Positions 1 to 11,418 of a DNA stretch of 27,472 bases are shown here, piece by piece. The translations under genes were made by a program, and so were the position numbers. The stretch's first letter is position 1, and every line of letters begins with the position of its first letter. Source of the stretch: Balamuthia mandrillaris (taxonomy: Eukaryota > Discosea > Longamoebia > Balamuthiidae); assembly GCA_031835245.1 (NCBI GenBank), contig JAVKOQ010000561.1:1-27472 (forward strand). Reading direction: 5' to 3'. The notes under the pieces were generated by a model. It saw only the letters and a list, made by a program, of their open reading frames with translations, searched no databases and was not told where the DNA came from.

Positions 1-1
1 T

Positions 2-94
2 GAGTCCGAACCTAACGACCTGTTGCAATGGTTGTTGATGATCAAACAGGGAGAAGAAGAGCTTACGGGAGAGCTATGGATGCGGCTTTCATAG
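2..94 (+). CDS. Possible C-terminal tail of an upstream gene (partial)
   Basis: An open frame enters from the left edge and runs 30 codons to a TAG at 92-94. Its translation contains NDLLQWLLMIKQGEEELTG, which has a protein-like amphipathic pattern. No GT donor lies where it could join this frame to the coiled-coil gene that follows, so it is either the last exon of a gene left of the window or chance. The 52-nt gap to the next in-frame ATG (147) would be very tight. Confidence 0.25.
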   Translation, partial: ESEPNDLLQWLLMIKQGEEELTGELWMRLS

Positions 95-104
95 CACCGA
101 TGCA

Positions 105-899
105 TTGGGTCACGGAGGCGTGGCATCGGCGCCGTTGCTAGACCGGATGTGTGAACAATTGCATCCCAACTACGAGTGGTCAGAGGAATGGAGGCCGCAG
201 GAAGGCGCCTGGTTGAAAGAAAAGACCCTCCAAGAAGAAGAGGAGAGAGAACGGCACCTGCATGAGGACGATGTGGAAGCCCACGAGAGAGCCGAATTCC
301 TCTACGAGCTCCTCAAGGAGCAGCTTCGCAACGAGGTGGAGCTCAGGCAGCAGGCCCAGAAACAGGCCCTCGAGGAGGTGCAACAACTTGGGAAAGTGCT
401 TTCCAAGTTCAGGACAGAAGTCAAGGAGCTGGGCAACAACTTGCAAGCATTGAAAGAAGAGCTGCAAGGAAGAGTGACGGTGGAGGGCCTCGATCGCGAG
501 CTGAAGGAGGTCAAGGCTGGTGTGATGAGCCTGTTGAACTCAGTTTTGGATAAGCTGGAGGAAGTAACAAAGAGATCCACCTCTCCTTCTGTAGTGGAAG
601 GCACTGGTACGCCGCTGCTACAACAGCAACAGTTCGAGGCATGGGTAAGGGAGGAACAGAGACGGAAGGAGGAAGATGATAGAAAAGAGCAAGAGAGAAT
701 GGGCCAACTTAGGGAAGAGCAAGCCTTGTTGCGGACGCGCCTTGCCTCGGCGGAGGAGACCCTTCGGGGCTATGGGAAAGCAGCCACCTTTACCGTCGCT
801 CTCGCTGTGTTGCTTTGCGTTGCCCTTCTCCTTCGTCGATGTTGCTGCTCTGGAGGTCTATTCTTTCGTCCCCACAAAAGCGAAAAACATTCTGTATAA
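105..899 (+). CDS. Coiled-coil protein with C-terminal membrane anchor
   Basis: Single-exon frame ending in TAA at 897-899. The frame is open from 42, but the first ATG in it is at 147 (about 250 residues); an earlier start would need an upstream exon. The middle is Glu/Lys/Gln-rich with heptad-like Leu spacing (for example ELLKEQLRNEVELRQQ), so long coiled coils are likely. Near the C-terminus a hydrophobic stretch (TFTVALAVLLCVALLL) is followed by Arg-Arg-Cys-Cys-Cys and a short basic tail, which is the layout of a tail-anchored membrane protein with possible cysteine acylation. No enzyme motif is visible. The family is not recognised; golgin- or tether-like roles are only analogies. It runs tail-to-tail with the SAC phosphatase gene, 113 bp away. 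Confidence 0.7.
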   Translation: MGHGGVASAPLLDRMCEQLHPNYEWSEEWRPQEGAWLKEKTLQEEEERERHLHEDDVEAHERAEFLYELLKEQLRNEVELRQQAQKQALEEVQQLGKVLSKFRTEVKELGNNLQALKEELQGRVTVEGLDRELKEVKAGVMSLLNSVLDKLEEVTKRSTSPSVVEGTGTPLLQQQQFEAWVREEQRRKEEDDRKEQERMGQLREEQALLRTRLASAEETLRGYGKAATFTVALAVLLCVALLLRRCCCSGGLFFRPHKSEKHSV

Positions 900-1012
900 A
901 CGACAGGTGTGCCTCTCTCTTTTTACTCTGTCTGTTCTCCCTTTGCTCTTTGGTGGTGGAGTGAAGAAAGCGCTGTTTGGGTATTTTTTTTAAAAAAACA
1001 GTAGAGGCAAAG

Positions 1013-1454
1013 TCAAGAAGAATCGGAGGAATTGGAGCGTAACTCCCTGTAAGAGCCAGGCGCAGGGATTGAGGGAGAGGCAGAGGCAGATGGGGAACCT
1101 GACCGCACCCGGAAGGAAGAGGGAGGAGAGGAAGTAGGAGAACTGGGAGATGAACTGAGGGAGGTGAGGGCATTGAAGGAAGGGCTTGATCTGCTTTTTA
1201 AAGAGGAACTCTTCTGCCGTGAGCTGCCCTTGCTCTTCCTGTACATACCCAATCCAAGAGAGTTGAAGGCCTTGGAATAGACGCCAGTAACACCTTTGGT
1301 ACTGGGCTTGCTGAGAGTGGTCTCTTCCACAAAAAACTCGTGCTCGTTGTCATACTGTACTTCTGCAAAGGAAGCCACCACCTCCAGTATCATGGCTGCA
1401 AGTGGCATAAAAATGATAAGATACAAGCACAGAAAGGAAGGAGGGAGGGAGGGA

Positions 1455-1503
<49 letters not shown>

Positions 1504-2296
1504 CTCTAGTTCAGGGGGTGCATTGGAAGGTGCCAGAGCTCGGTAGTAGTGGAACGGTTTCTAGAAAGTAAAGGATAGAAAGGTAAATGAAAAGGTAAAT
1601 GCTGTGCAACGAGAGCAACAAAGCTAACCTTTACATCCTTGCAAACCAAGGCCATGCCATAGCACGGTCTACGCTTTGTGCTGCTACTGTGTTGTCGGCG
1701 GCTGGAGCCCCCTTTGCGTGGAGTAGACGGAGTGCTGCTTGGAGGAGAAGTAGAAGGTAATATCTCCTCTGTAGAGCTACCATTGCTGCTGTTGCCAGTA
1801 TCCTCACTCGGGGTATTCGTGGCTGAGCTGGCTGCTGTCGCTGTAACTGGCTCCATGCCGTAGTAACCCTTGAAAATGCCACTTATAGAATCCAAAGCTA
1901 ATCGCTTGAAACGAATGATCTTTTCCTCCCTAAAGTTATACTTGCAGCGGTAGCAGGCCTTCTCTGTGAGTAAAAGAATACGTTCCTGTTCTTGTCCTCG
2001 CTTGTTTATGCTAATTAGGACCCAACCATCCACAAATGTCTCATCTTTGTGCTCTGATTGGAACAGCAACTCTGTGCAGGTATATATTGCATCCATATGA
2101 GAGTTCGTCTGTGGAGCCAGTTGCAAAATTGTTGTTAGCATTATGAACAATGAAGCTAGTAGGCAGTTTAGTACCCAAATTTGAAGCGAGTCTTCCGTAT
2201 TCCAATTGTCTAGATCAACGTCCATCCTTCCCAAGAAGAGATCTACTGCTATCTTTTGTTTGTTAATGTTAGTACAAGTGATAATGACTGGATCAG

Positions 2297-2342
<46 letters not shown>

Positions 2343-3982
2343 GGATACACACTTGACGCAACCGATCGTGGAAGTTATTAATAACATATCTGCTCAGTGC
2401 ATTATAACCATCGTTCAGTTTTCCTTTCATCTTTCTTTTTCCAGTTCTATTACATAATTAAGAGATGAGCAACAGAAAAGAGTACAGCAGAATAATTCAG
2501 TCAAGACCACGTACCTAGTAAAATCTCCTTTCAGAGCACCGGTACCGGCGTACTGAAGACTTACGAAATCTCCATTGTTGGCCCAAGCTGGATTCGAGGT
2601 GCGTGAGACACATCAAACATAAAACAAAACAAAATATCAAAATCGAAAGCAAACCTTCTTTGAAAAGTCTATCAAATTGGCCTTGTTTGCCTTTATCCAG
2701 TGTCTCGCCAGAAGCGCCATTGATCTGCACGCCAAAGGATTGCATCTGGAATTCCAGTGATTGAAAGGCTATCAAGCTCTGGATAAGATTCGTCCTGTCA
2801 AGGCAGTCTAAACAATTGGTTCTTATGACTCCAACTTGCTCCTGCTTTCTCCGACCAAGCGGATCCTCCTTAAAAAATCTGGGGAAAGAATGAGAGAAAA
2901 TAAAGATAATGGGATAATGAGATTATAGACAATGAGCGAGAATGAGTACAGGAGGAGGAGGAGGAGGAGGAGGAGGAGGGGAGGGGAGGGAGAAGGAGGA
3001 GGAGGAGGGAGGAGGGGAGGAGGGAGGGAGGGGAGGAGGGGAGGGAGGGAGGAGGAGGAGGAGGGAGGAGGAGGGAGGAAGGGAGGGGAGGAGGGGAGGA
3101 GGAGGAGGAGGAGGAGGGAGGAGGAGGAGGGAGGAGGAGGAGGAGGAGGAGGAGGAGGAGGAGGAGGGAATAGCAATACACAGCCTTACCCGATGTTTTG
3201 TATATCTGTTTTCATTTGCTCTATCAGTTTGAGAGCATTTTCAAAGTTGTCATTTTTACAGTGATGGTGGAAGTCATAGGCCACGTACGCCACGTCCTTA
3301 CAATTCATGCGTTCCAAATGTTCTTCATAGGCTTCAGCCAGTCTGCCCTCAGATCCTGCATAAAAACGGTGTAAGCCATGTTGTAGTACAAATGAATAAG
3401 CAAAGAAAATGTACCCTTCCTATCAAGCAAGTTGACCACAATTTGCTGTTGATAAAGCTTACGTTGCTCATCAAAATGCAATGTGAACGCGTCAGCCTGT
3501 AGTTTCATAAGTTTACCTTTTAGTAAAGAGGCGCTTCAACAGAAAACGTTACCATAGTAGTACCATTCCCGTGGCATCTTCGCTCAGCTTGGGTGTTGGT
3601 TTTAGCTTGTAACCCTTCTGTTGCCAAAAGAGGGGAATGGAGCCACGAGTCTGTACAAAGGATGTCCAATGCCCGTTATGGTTGATAATTTGCTCCGTTT
3701 CTACGAAGTTGGCCACTCGACCTTGGGGATCCACTCCTCTGGTGTTATAGCGAGTGCCTGCCCTAAACCGACTCCGTCGTGATATCAATACAAAATCGAA
3801 AATGTTGTCTGCCAAAACGAATGTGAACATCTGGACGCGTAAGCAACAGTTAAAGAATATAGTGCAAAGAGAAGAACACAAAGGAAGAGAATGAAGAAAA
3901 GTAGGATATATCCTCTTATCACCGGCAGAATCCAGGCGTCCAGCTAACACAAAGTGAATGTACGTCAGGCTCAAAGAATTTA

Positions 3983-4024
<42 letters not shown>

Positions 4025-4914
4025 GTACTCCAAGCTCCATCAACTTTTGTTGGAGAAAGTAGTTCCAGAAGAAGCGGTCATCAGCCTATAAAGCATGGTC
4101 AACAGGGGAAATAAGTAAGGTGATGAGGAGCTTAAACAACAACACCAAAATTGACAAACCCGTTTCCAGAGAGGAAGGTTGTATGCAGCTCTGTATTGGC
4201 TGTCGCGTTGTTGACTATGAGTGAGATCTATCTCATATGAAAAGTAAAAGTCTTTGTTGCTTTCAAGCAGCTGCTTCAAAACGCGTTTATACGTCCGTTG
4301 ATACTTTTTCTGAGAGGAAGAAACGGTTAAACCCGAAAGCAAGAAAGCCAGCAGGAGCAGGCAGGTGGGTAAGTACCAACCTGCCTCTCGGTGATCTCTT
4401 GGGTTGAAAAAGGCAGAAACGCGGTTCGTGCAACACTGTAAACGGGCTTACCTCGCAACTGTCCCATCAAAGCCCTGTCCTTGATTACCACAAGAAAGGG
4501 GCCTTTGTTTGGGAGAAGGAAGGAATGGTTAGTGTACACAAGCCAGTTATTCTGCTCAGTTGGGTACTTTAAACTCCAAAAAAATAGAAAACATGAACGA
4601 ACCACTATGCAGCTTAATGATGCCAATGCAGCCATAAATAGTTGTTTGTTTGGTAATCGACTCATTGGGGCAAACTTTGGGGAGGAGCGAATAGGAAAGG
4701 AGAACAATCAGCAAAAACAAGTAAACAAACAAAAAACAGGAGGGCAAAGGGGAGCATTACATTGTGAGATGGGTGCAGCAGGGTGCGAGGAAAGCTCTCC
4801 GGTCTTCCGGTTGATGATGAGAAAAGGTTCTCGTGAAACAGGTTCAAGGATGAACAGCTCCGCAGATTGGTAGAGCGTGATCTTTTGATGAATGGCCGGC
4901 ACTTTGTTCTCCAT
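1013..4914 (-). CDS. SAC-domain phosphoinositide phosphatase with hSac2 domain (INPP5F/Sac2-like)
   Basis: Fifteen exons, about 793 aa: 4914-4761, 4674-4603, 4502-4381, 4309-4160, 4085-4029, 3943-3923, 3830-3564, 3496-3415, 3355-3190, 2878-2655, 2587-2515, 2446-2353, 2252-2175, 2108-1629, and a last exon starting near 1354 and ending at 1013. All junctions agree in phase; the last acceptor is the least certain. The SAC domain spans about residues 20-520, with LISRRSRFRAGTRY, the CX5R(T) catalytic site RTNCLDCLDRTN (Cys386, Arg392), and WANNGD/QYAGTGALKGDFTRTGKR, very close to human INPP5F. An hSac2 domain follows (about 525-680: FVDGWVLI, ERILLLTEKACYRCKYNF), then a Ser-rich tail. Known role of the family: removal of the 4-phosphate from phosphoinositides on endosomal membranes. 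The ATG at 4914 is chosen because SAC homology starts just after it; the frame is open further upstream to 5157. Confidence 0.9.
1441..1497. repeat. GA microsatellite (CT on the sense strand) in the last intron of the SAC gene
   Basis: Impure GGGA units lead into a pure (GA)n run. It lies inside the intron between the last two SAC/hSac2 exons and abuts a short motif (1493-1520) that recurs at 9825-9853. Confidence 0.9.
1493..1520. repeat. Dispersed 28-nt motif, copy 1
   Basis: Contains the palindrome AGAGACCTGTCTCT followed by AGTTCAGGGGGTG. A near-identical 29-nt copy with one extra A lies at 9825-9853. Both sit beside purine-rich simple sequence. This copy is intronic. Confidence 0.7.
2301..2341. 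repeat. GA microsatellite (sense CT) in a SAC intron
   Basis: A nearly pure (GA)20 run in the intron between the exon ending at 2353 and the exon starting at 2252. On the sense strand it is a CT tract just downstream of the donor. Confidence 0.9.
2950..3168. repeat. 219-bp homopurine (GGA)n tract in a SAC intron
   Basis: Only G and A occur on the plus strand, mostly GGA and GGGA units. It occupies most of the intron between the exon ending at 3190 and the exon starting at 2878, which carries the catalytic Cys. It opens long Gly/Arg/Glu frames on one strand and Pro/Ser/Leu frames on the other; these are artefacts. Confidence 0.95.
3986..4018. repeat. GA microsatellite (sense CT) in a SAC intron
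   Basis: A (GA)n run next to the donor of the exon ending at 4029, in the intron before the 21-nt exon at 3943-3923. Confidence 0.9.
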
Positions 4915-5245
4915 TCCCGCAAGCTTTGTGAGTCCACCCCGGCGTAACCCTTTCCGAAGGAGAAAAAAAAGGGGGGAGGGAATGATACCAGGAGGAGGAA
5001 GAAGAAATGTGGTGGCAAAGGAAGCGCAACGGTCACTCTTTTCTTTCTTGCCGATGGATTTTTGTCGACGATCAATCTTCTGGGTTTTTGCCGACACCTT
5101 TTGCTCGAGGGTTTTAGAACATAATTTGAACTCCGACGAGGAGCAGTTGCCTCTCATCGCCCATCCTTCTTTTCCCCCCCCAATTTTTAGTACACAGACT
5201 GCATTCTAGGTCCCTCCGTGCCCGCCCGTACACAGACGCAAGGAA
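4915..5245. other. Head-to-head intergenic region, SAC gene / RPS5
   Basis: 331 bp separate the two start codons, so both promoters must lie here. No clear TATA box is seen. A C-run at about 5175-5182 and a pyrimidine-rich patch precede RPS5. A minus-strand frame is open from 5157 into the SAC gene, so an extended N-terminus for that protein cannot be excluded. Confidence 0.6.
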
Positions 5246-5909
<664 letters not shown>

Positions 5910-5981
5910 AGCGCTTATTTGCGGTTTTCGAGAAAGAAAAGGCTTTCCAAAGTTTGTACGGAGCGGGTATGCTTTCTGGTC

Positions 5982-5987
5982 AATAAA
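5982..5987 (+). terminator. AATAAA poly(A) signal of RPS5
   Basis: Canonical hexamer 73 nt after the RPS5 stop codon, in the convergent gap before the end of the glutathione synthetase gene. Confidence 0.7.
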
Positions 5988-6140
5988 CCCTTATTGCGCC
6001 AGCAAATCAAGCGTTCTAGATCCGTTATTTTCCTTTTTATTTTATTTTATTTCATGACTTCCGACTTCTAGTCCTAGAATTGAACCTCTCTCTCTCTCTT
6101 CCGCTTTCTTTAGCCTTGTTCAACTTTGAGTGTCAATGCT

Positions 6141-6150
6141 TTTATTTATT
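6141..6150 (-). terminator. Overlapping AATAAA poly(A) signals of glutathione synthetase
   Basis: On the minus strand AATAAATAAA begins three bases after the TAA stop of the glutathione synthetase gene. The 3' UTR must be very short. Confidence 0.6.
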
Positions 6151-6152
6151 CT

Positions 6153-8403
<2,251 letters not shown>

Positions 8404-8988
8404 CCCCCGTTTTTTCGCCTCCTGAAGCACGCTGCTACGACCCGCACTTTACTTTTTGTGCGGCTACCGAGGAGAGACAAAGAGAGGCAACACGCACACA
8501 CCACACTACCAAAAGGAGGGGGTGGGCCTTGGAACTTTCTTGCAGTGGTTTCTTATTTGTTTGCTAAGCGCAACAGCAGCCCTATGCTGAGAGGCCCATG
8601 AAGTGACCTGCAAGCACATTTTTTGAAAAAAACCACAGAGGGATGAAGCTCACACACACGCACAGACGGTGTGATGATTAGGATTATTAGGGGCAAGCGG
8701 CACTTCGAGCCATGACGAACATACATAAACAAGAGAGAGCGAGCGTGGAGGAGGGCAACAGGAGCAAGCAAGCTGGGCTTGTCATTCCCTCACCCATGCA
8801 GAAAACTGGGAGAAAGGCGAGGCCACCATGGAAGAAATCTGGTTTGGTCGGATGCCTGCCGCCTCCCACTGGCAAGTAGTAGTAGCGAAGTGGTTAGTGG
8901 TTACTTGGACCATCGTTCAACCTTTGAACAAGCATAACAGCAACACGAGAACAACACCCACAAAGCACCAGCAACACACATCATCACG
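8404..8988. other. Head-to-head intergenic region, GSS / unknown 8989 gene
   Basis: 585 bp without a convincing coding exon. On the minus strand a pyrimidine tract ending in TTGCAG near 8608-8613 could be an acceptor for a non-coding leader exon of the glutathione synthetase gene. Nothing else stands out. Confidence 0.5.
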
Positions 8989-9516
8989 ATGAGGCGAGCC
9001 GTTGTTAGTTTCCAAGAGAGGACCCACACCCCAACAGGCTTCCTTCGCAACGTCGCTCATACAACAAGCAGACCAGTTTTTGCCTCGCCCTCCTGCTTTA
9101 GAACATACAGCAGCATCAGCAGCGGAGAAACGGCGGAGGAGCGTCAGCGCAAGTGGCAAGCTGTGGACGACGTAAAGGCCAAGCTGCAAAAAGAGTGGGG
9201 CCAAAGGGTGGACCAACCGGAGAAGTATGCCCCCTCCGACATAGCGTTTGGCGTGGGGGGCTCGGAGGCCAAACCCCAGGCCAGCAGCGAGAAGTACGGC
9301 GTGGGCGGCTCGGAGGCGCAGGCCAAGATCGACAGGAAAGAGCCCGGGCAGGAGGCCGTTCTAAGGCAAAAGTCGCCCAACCTCGCGGGAGAGGGCGAAA
9401 AGGGCGCGGAGAAGGAGAGGTACAAGATCCGGCCTGAGCCCAGCGAAAACATGCTGAAGCCCCCAGGCGCCAATCCCAGCGACGTTGGCAAACGGGACCG
9501 GCAGGGCAACATGTAA
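8989..9516 (+). CDS. Hydrophilic protein with probable mitochondrial presequence, unknown function
   Basis: Intronless, 175 aa, ATG at 8989 to TAA at 9514-9516. The first ~40 residues start MRRAVVSFQER, are rich in Arg, Ser and Thr and lack acidic residues after residue 10, like a mitochondrial targeting peptide, with a possible cleavage region near CFRTYSS. The rest is charged, Gly/Ala/Glu/Lys/Pro-rich and without hydrophobic segments. The heptapeptide GVGGSEA occurs twice, about 21 residues apart, each preceded by a Lys/Ala/Phe-rich stretch. The composition resembles LEA-like or other disordered stress proteins, but no named family is recognised. GC content is higher than the flanks, supporting real coding. 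Confidence 0.7.
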   Translation: MRRAVVSFQERTHTPTGFLRNVAHTTSRPVFASPSCFRTYSSISSGETAEERQRKWQAVDDVKAKLQKEWGQRVDQPEKYAPSDIAFGVGGSEAKPQASSEKYGVGGSEAQAKIDRKEPGQEAVLRQKSPNLAGEGEKGAEKERYKIRPEPSENMLKPPGANPSDVGKRDRQGNM

Positions 9517-9610
9517 ATACATACTACCACTATTTGAAGAGAATGTTTCCTAAAGCCCCTTTTGACTCCCACCCCGTGGAGAGAAGCAGAGGGATAGAAC
9601 AGATGGTTCA

Positions 9611-9794
9611 GGAGAGAGGAGAGAGGAGAGAGCAGAGAGCAGAGAGCAGAGAGCAGAGAGCAGAGAGCAGAGAGCAGAGAGCAGAGAGCAGAGAGCAGAG
9701 AGCAGAGAGCAGAGAGCAGAGAGCAGAGAGCAGAGAGCAGAGAGCAGAGAGCAGAGAGGAGAGAGCAGAGAGGAGAGAGGAGAGAGGAGAGAGA
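9611..9794. repeat. Tandem 7-mer satellite (GCAGAGA)n / (GGAGAGA)n
   Basis: About 25 units of a 7-bp repeat; the core 9632-9757 is almost pure GCAGAGA and the flanks shift to GGAGAGA. A related satellite lies at 21915-22070. It opens artefactual frames on both strands. Confidence 0.95.
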
Positions 9795-9824
9795 AATTTC
9801 CAAACAATACAAAGGGGGGGGGGG

Positions 9825-9853
9825 GAGAGACCTGTCTCTAAGTTCAGGGGGTG
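9825..9853. repeat. Dispersed 28-29-nt motif, copy 2
   Basis: Matches 1493-1520 except for one inserted A after GTCTCTA. It includes the same AGAGAC-CT-GTCTCT inverted repeat and the GTTCAGGGGGTG block, and directly follows a G-run. Confidence 0.7.
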
Positions 9854-10176
9854 ACAGGGGAGAAGACAGTTTTGACGGAGGAAGAAGGTGCGCACCTTGC
9901 TTGGGAAAGAAAGCGGCAAGGCAGAAGTGCTCGTGGTAGTGGCAATCGTAGCATTGGTTGAAGAGAGGTGACCGCACCGAGAGCAGCTAACGTGACAAAC
10001 AATAAAAAACCATGAAAGGACCGCAGGTCACCCCGGAGACAACACCGACAGCCACGAATGGGGTCAGCAGTCGGCCACCAACTAACGCAGAACCGGACTC
10101 TTTGCACAGTACGTTGTACTCCGCGTCTCTTTCTCTTTCTCTCTCACCTTTACAATAAAGTCAAACTTCATGCCTA

Positions 10177-11026
10177 ATGGTTTTAGCCACAGCAGGCGCA
10201 GAGCACAGCCACCACCATCACCACCAACAACCACATCAACATCACAACCACAATAACCTATGGCATGCGGCTCGAATGGGCAACTTGCCGCTGGTCAAGC
10301 GGCTGGTAGAGGAGGAGGGTGTGTCGGTGGACGCCACCAACGAGGACGGCTGCACTGCCCTTCACTACGCGGCCTACACCGGTAGAGCCGAGCTGGTGGC
10401 TTACCTGCTGGACTGCGGGGCCACCATCGATCCCATCTCCATCAAAGAGAAGCAAACTCCTCTCCACTGGGCTGCCATCAGTGGACATAGCAGAGTACTC
10501 TCTCTCTCTCTCTCTCTCTCGTGCTCTTTGCTTCTGGCCTTCTAAACAAGTTCACCATTTTTATGATTGTCAGTTGGTGGTACGGTTGGCGGAGGAAGGG
10601 GCTGACTTACTTAAAAGCGATGCGAGGGGCTATAATGGCACGCTGCTGGCCGCCATGTATGGACACTCTGCAGTGGTGCATTACACTGTGGCCATGAAGG
10701 GTGTTCCTGTGGACTGCCAGGACAGCGAAGGACATACTCCTCTCCACTGGGCTGTTTATGCTCGCTACGAACACGTGGCTCGCCTTCTGCTAACGCTGGG
10801 CGCTCCCATCAACGCCACTGACAACGAGGGCCTCACGCCTTTGCACTGGGCCGCTCTGAAGGGCAACCATGGCATAGCCAAGTTCTTGCTTAGACGCGGT
10901 GCTAAGCTCGACATCAAGGACAAGGACGGTCTGTTGCCAGAGGACCTTGCCCTCCAGAAAAACTTCAAACAAGTCGCTCAGCTGCTTAGAGGGGCACGAT
11001 CTTATAACTACTCCGCCGAGGTTTGA

Positions 11027-11060
<34 letters not shown>

Positions 11061-11382
11061 GCGTAGTGTTAAAACCACCCTCTTCCTTTGTTCGCAGCGG
11101 TTGTACTGGTGGTTTTGGGCTATTATACCATTCTTGGTTCTGCCAGCTTTTTTGTTTATGGTATCACTGGCTCCCTTCTGGGTAGCGGTTCTGTTCGCTG
11201 CTGGACTTTGGTACAGCTTAAAGCATTTCTTGGGTCACACGTGGCCCGGTGTTGAGGAAAACAACCCTTTCTTTGTCTCTTGGTTTTTCAGCTCGTTTAT
11301 GGTCAGTTTTTGGCTTTATATGAACCGGATCTATCCTGGTACCTTTCTCTGTGGCCTCTATTCTCACAGGATGACCTCGTGC

Positions 11383-11418
<36 letters not shown>

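Larger units (their letters stand above)
9517..10176. other. Intergenic region with satellite and dispersed motif
   Basis: 660 bp between two plus-strand genes. It holds the 7-mer satellite (9611-9794), a G-run, copy 2 of the dispersed motif, a 14-bp perfect palindrome AAGGTGCGCACCTT at 9885-9898, and then presumed promoter and 5' UTR of the DHHC gene with a CT-rich patch at about 10125-10147. No coding exon is seen. Confidence 0.6.

Noticed and set aside
2932-3264. Long Gly/Arg/Glu and Pro/Ser/Leu open frames on both strands
   Set aside because: They are translations of the (GGA)n intron tract and contain no other coding signal.
4892-5209. Plus-strand frame upstream of RPS5
   Set aside because: It lies antisense to the first SAC exon and the shared promoter and has no protein-like features.
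9611-9794. Regular array considered as a CRISPR-like repeat
   Set aside because: The units are 7 bp and contiguous, with no spacers, and the genome is eukaryotic.
9534-9977. Frames of repeating Arg-Glu-Gln-Arg-Ala-Glu-Ser or Ser-Ala-Leu-Cys units
   Set aside because: Artefact of the 7-mer satellite, whose length is prime to the codon.
10319-10545. Second frame overlapping the first ankyrin exon
   Set aside because: A shadow of the ankyrin-coding frame; only the part after 10574 is real, as exon 2.
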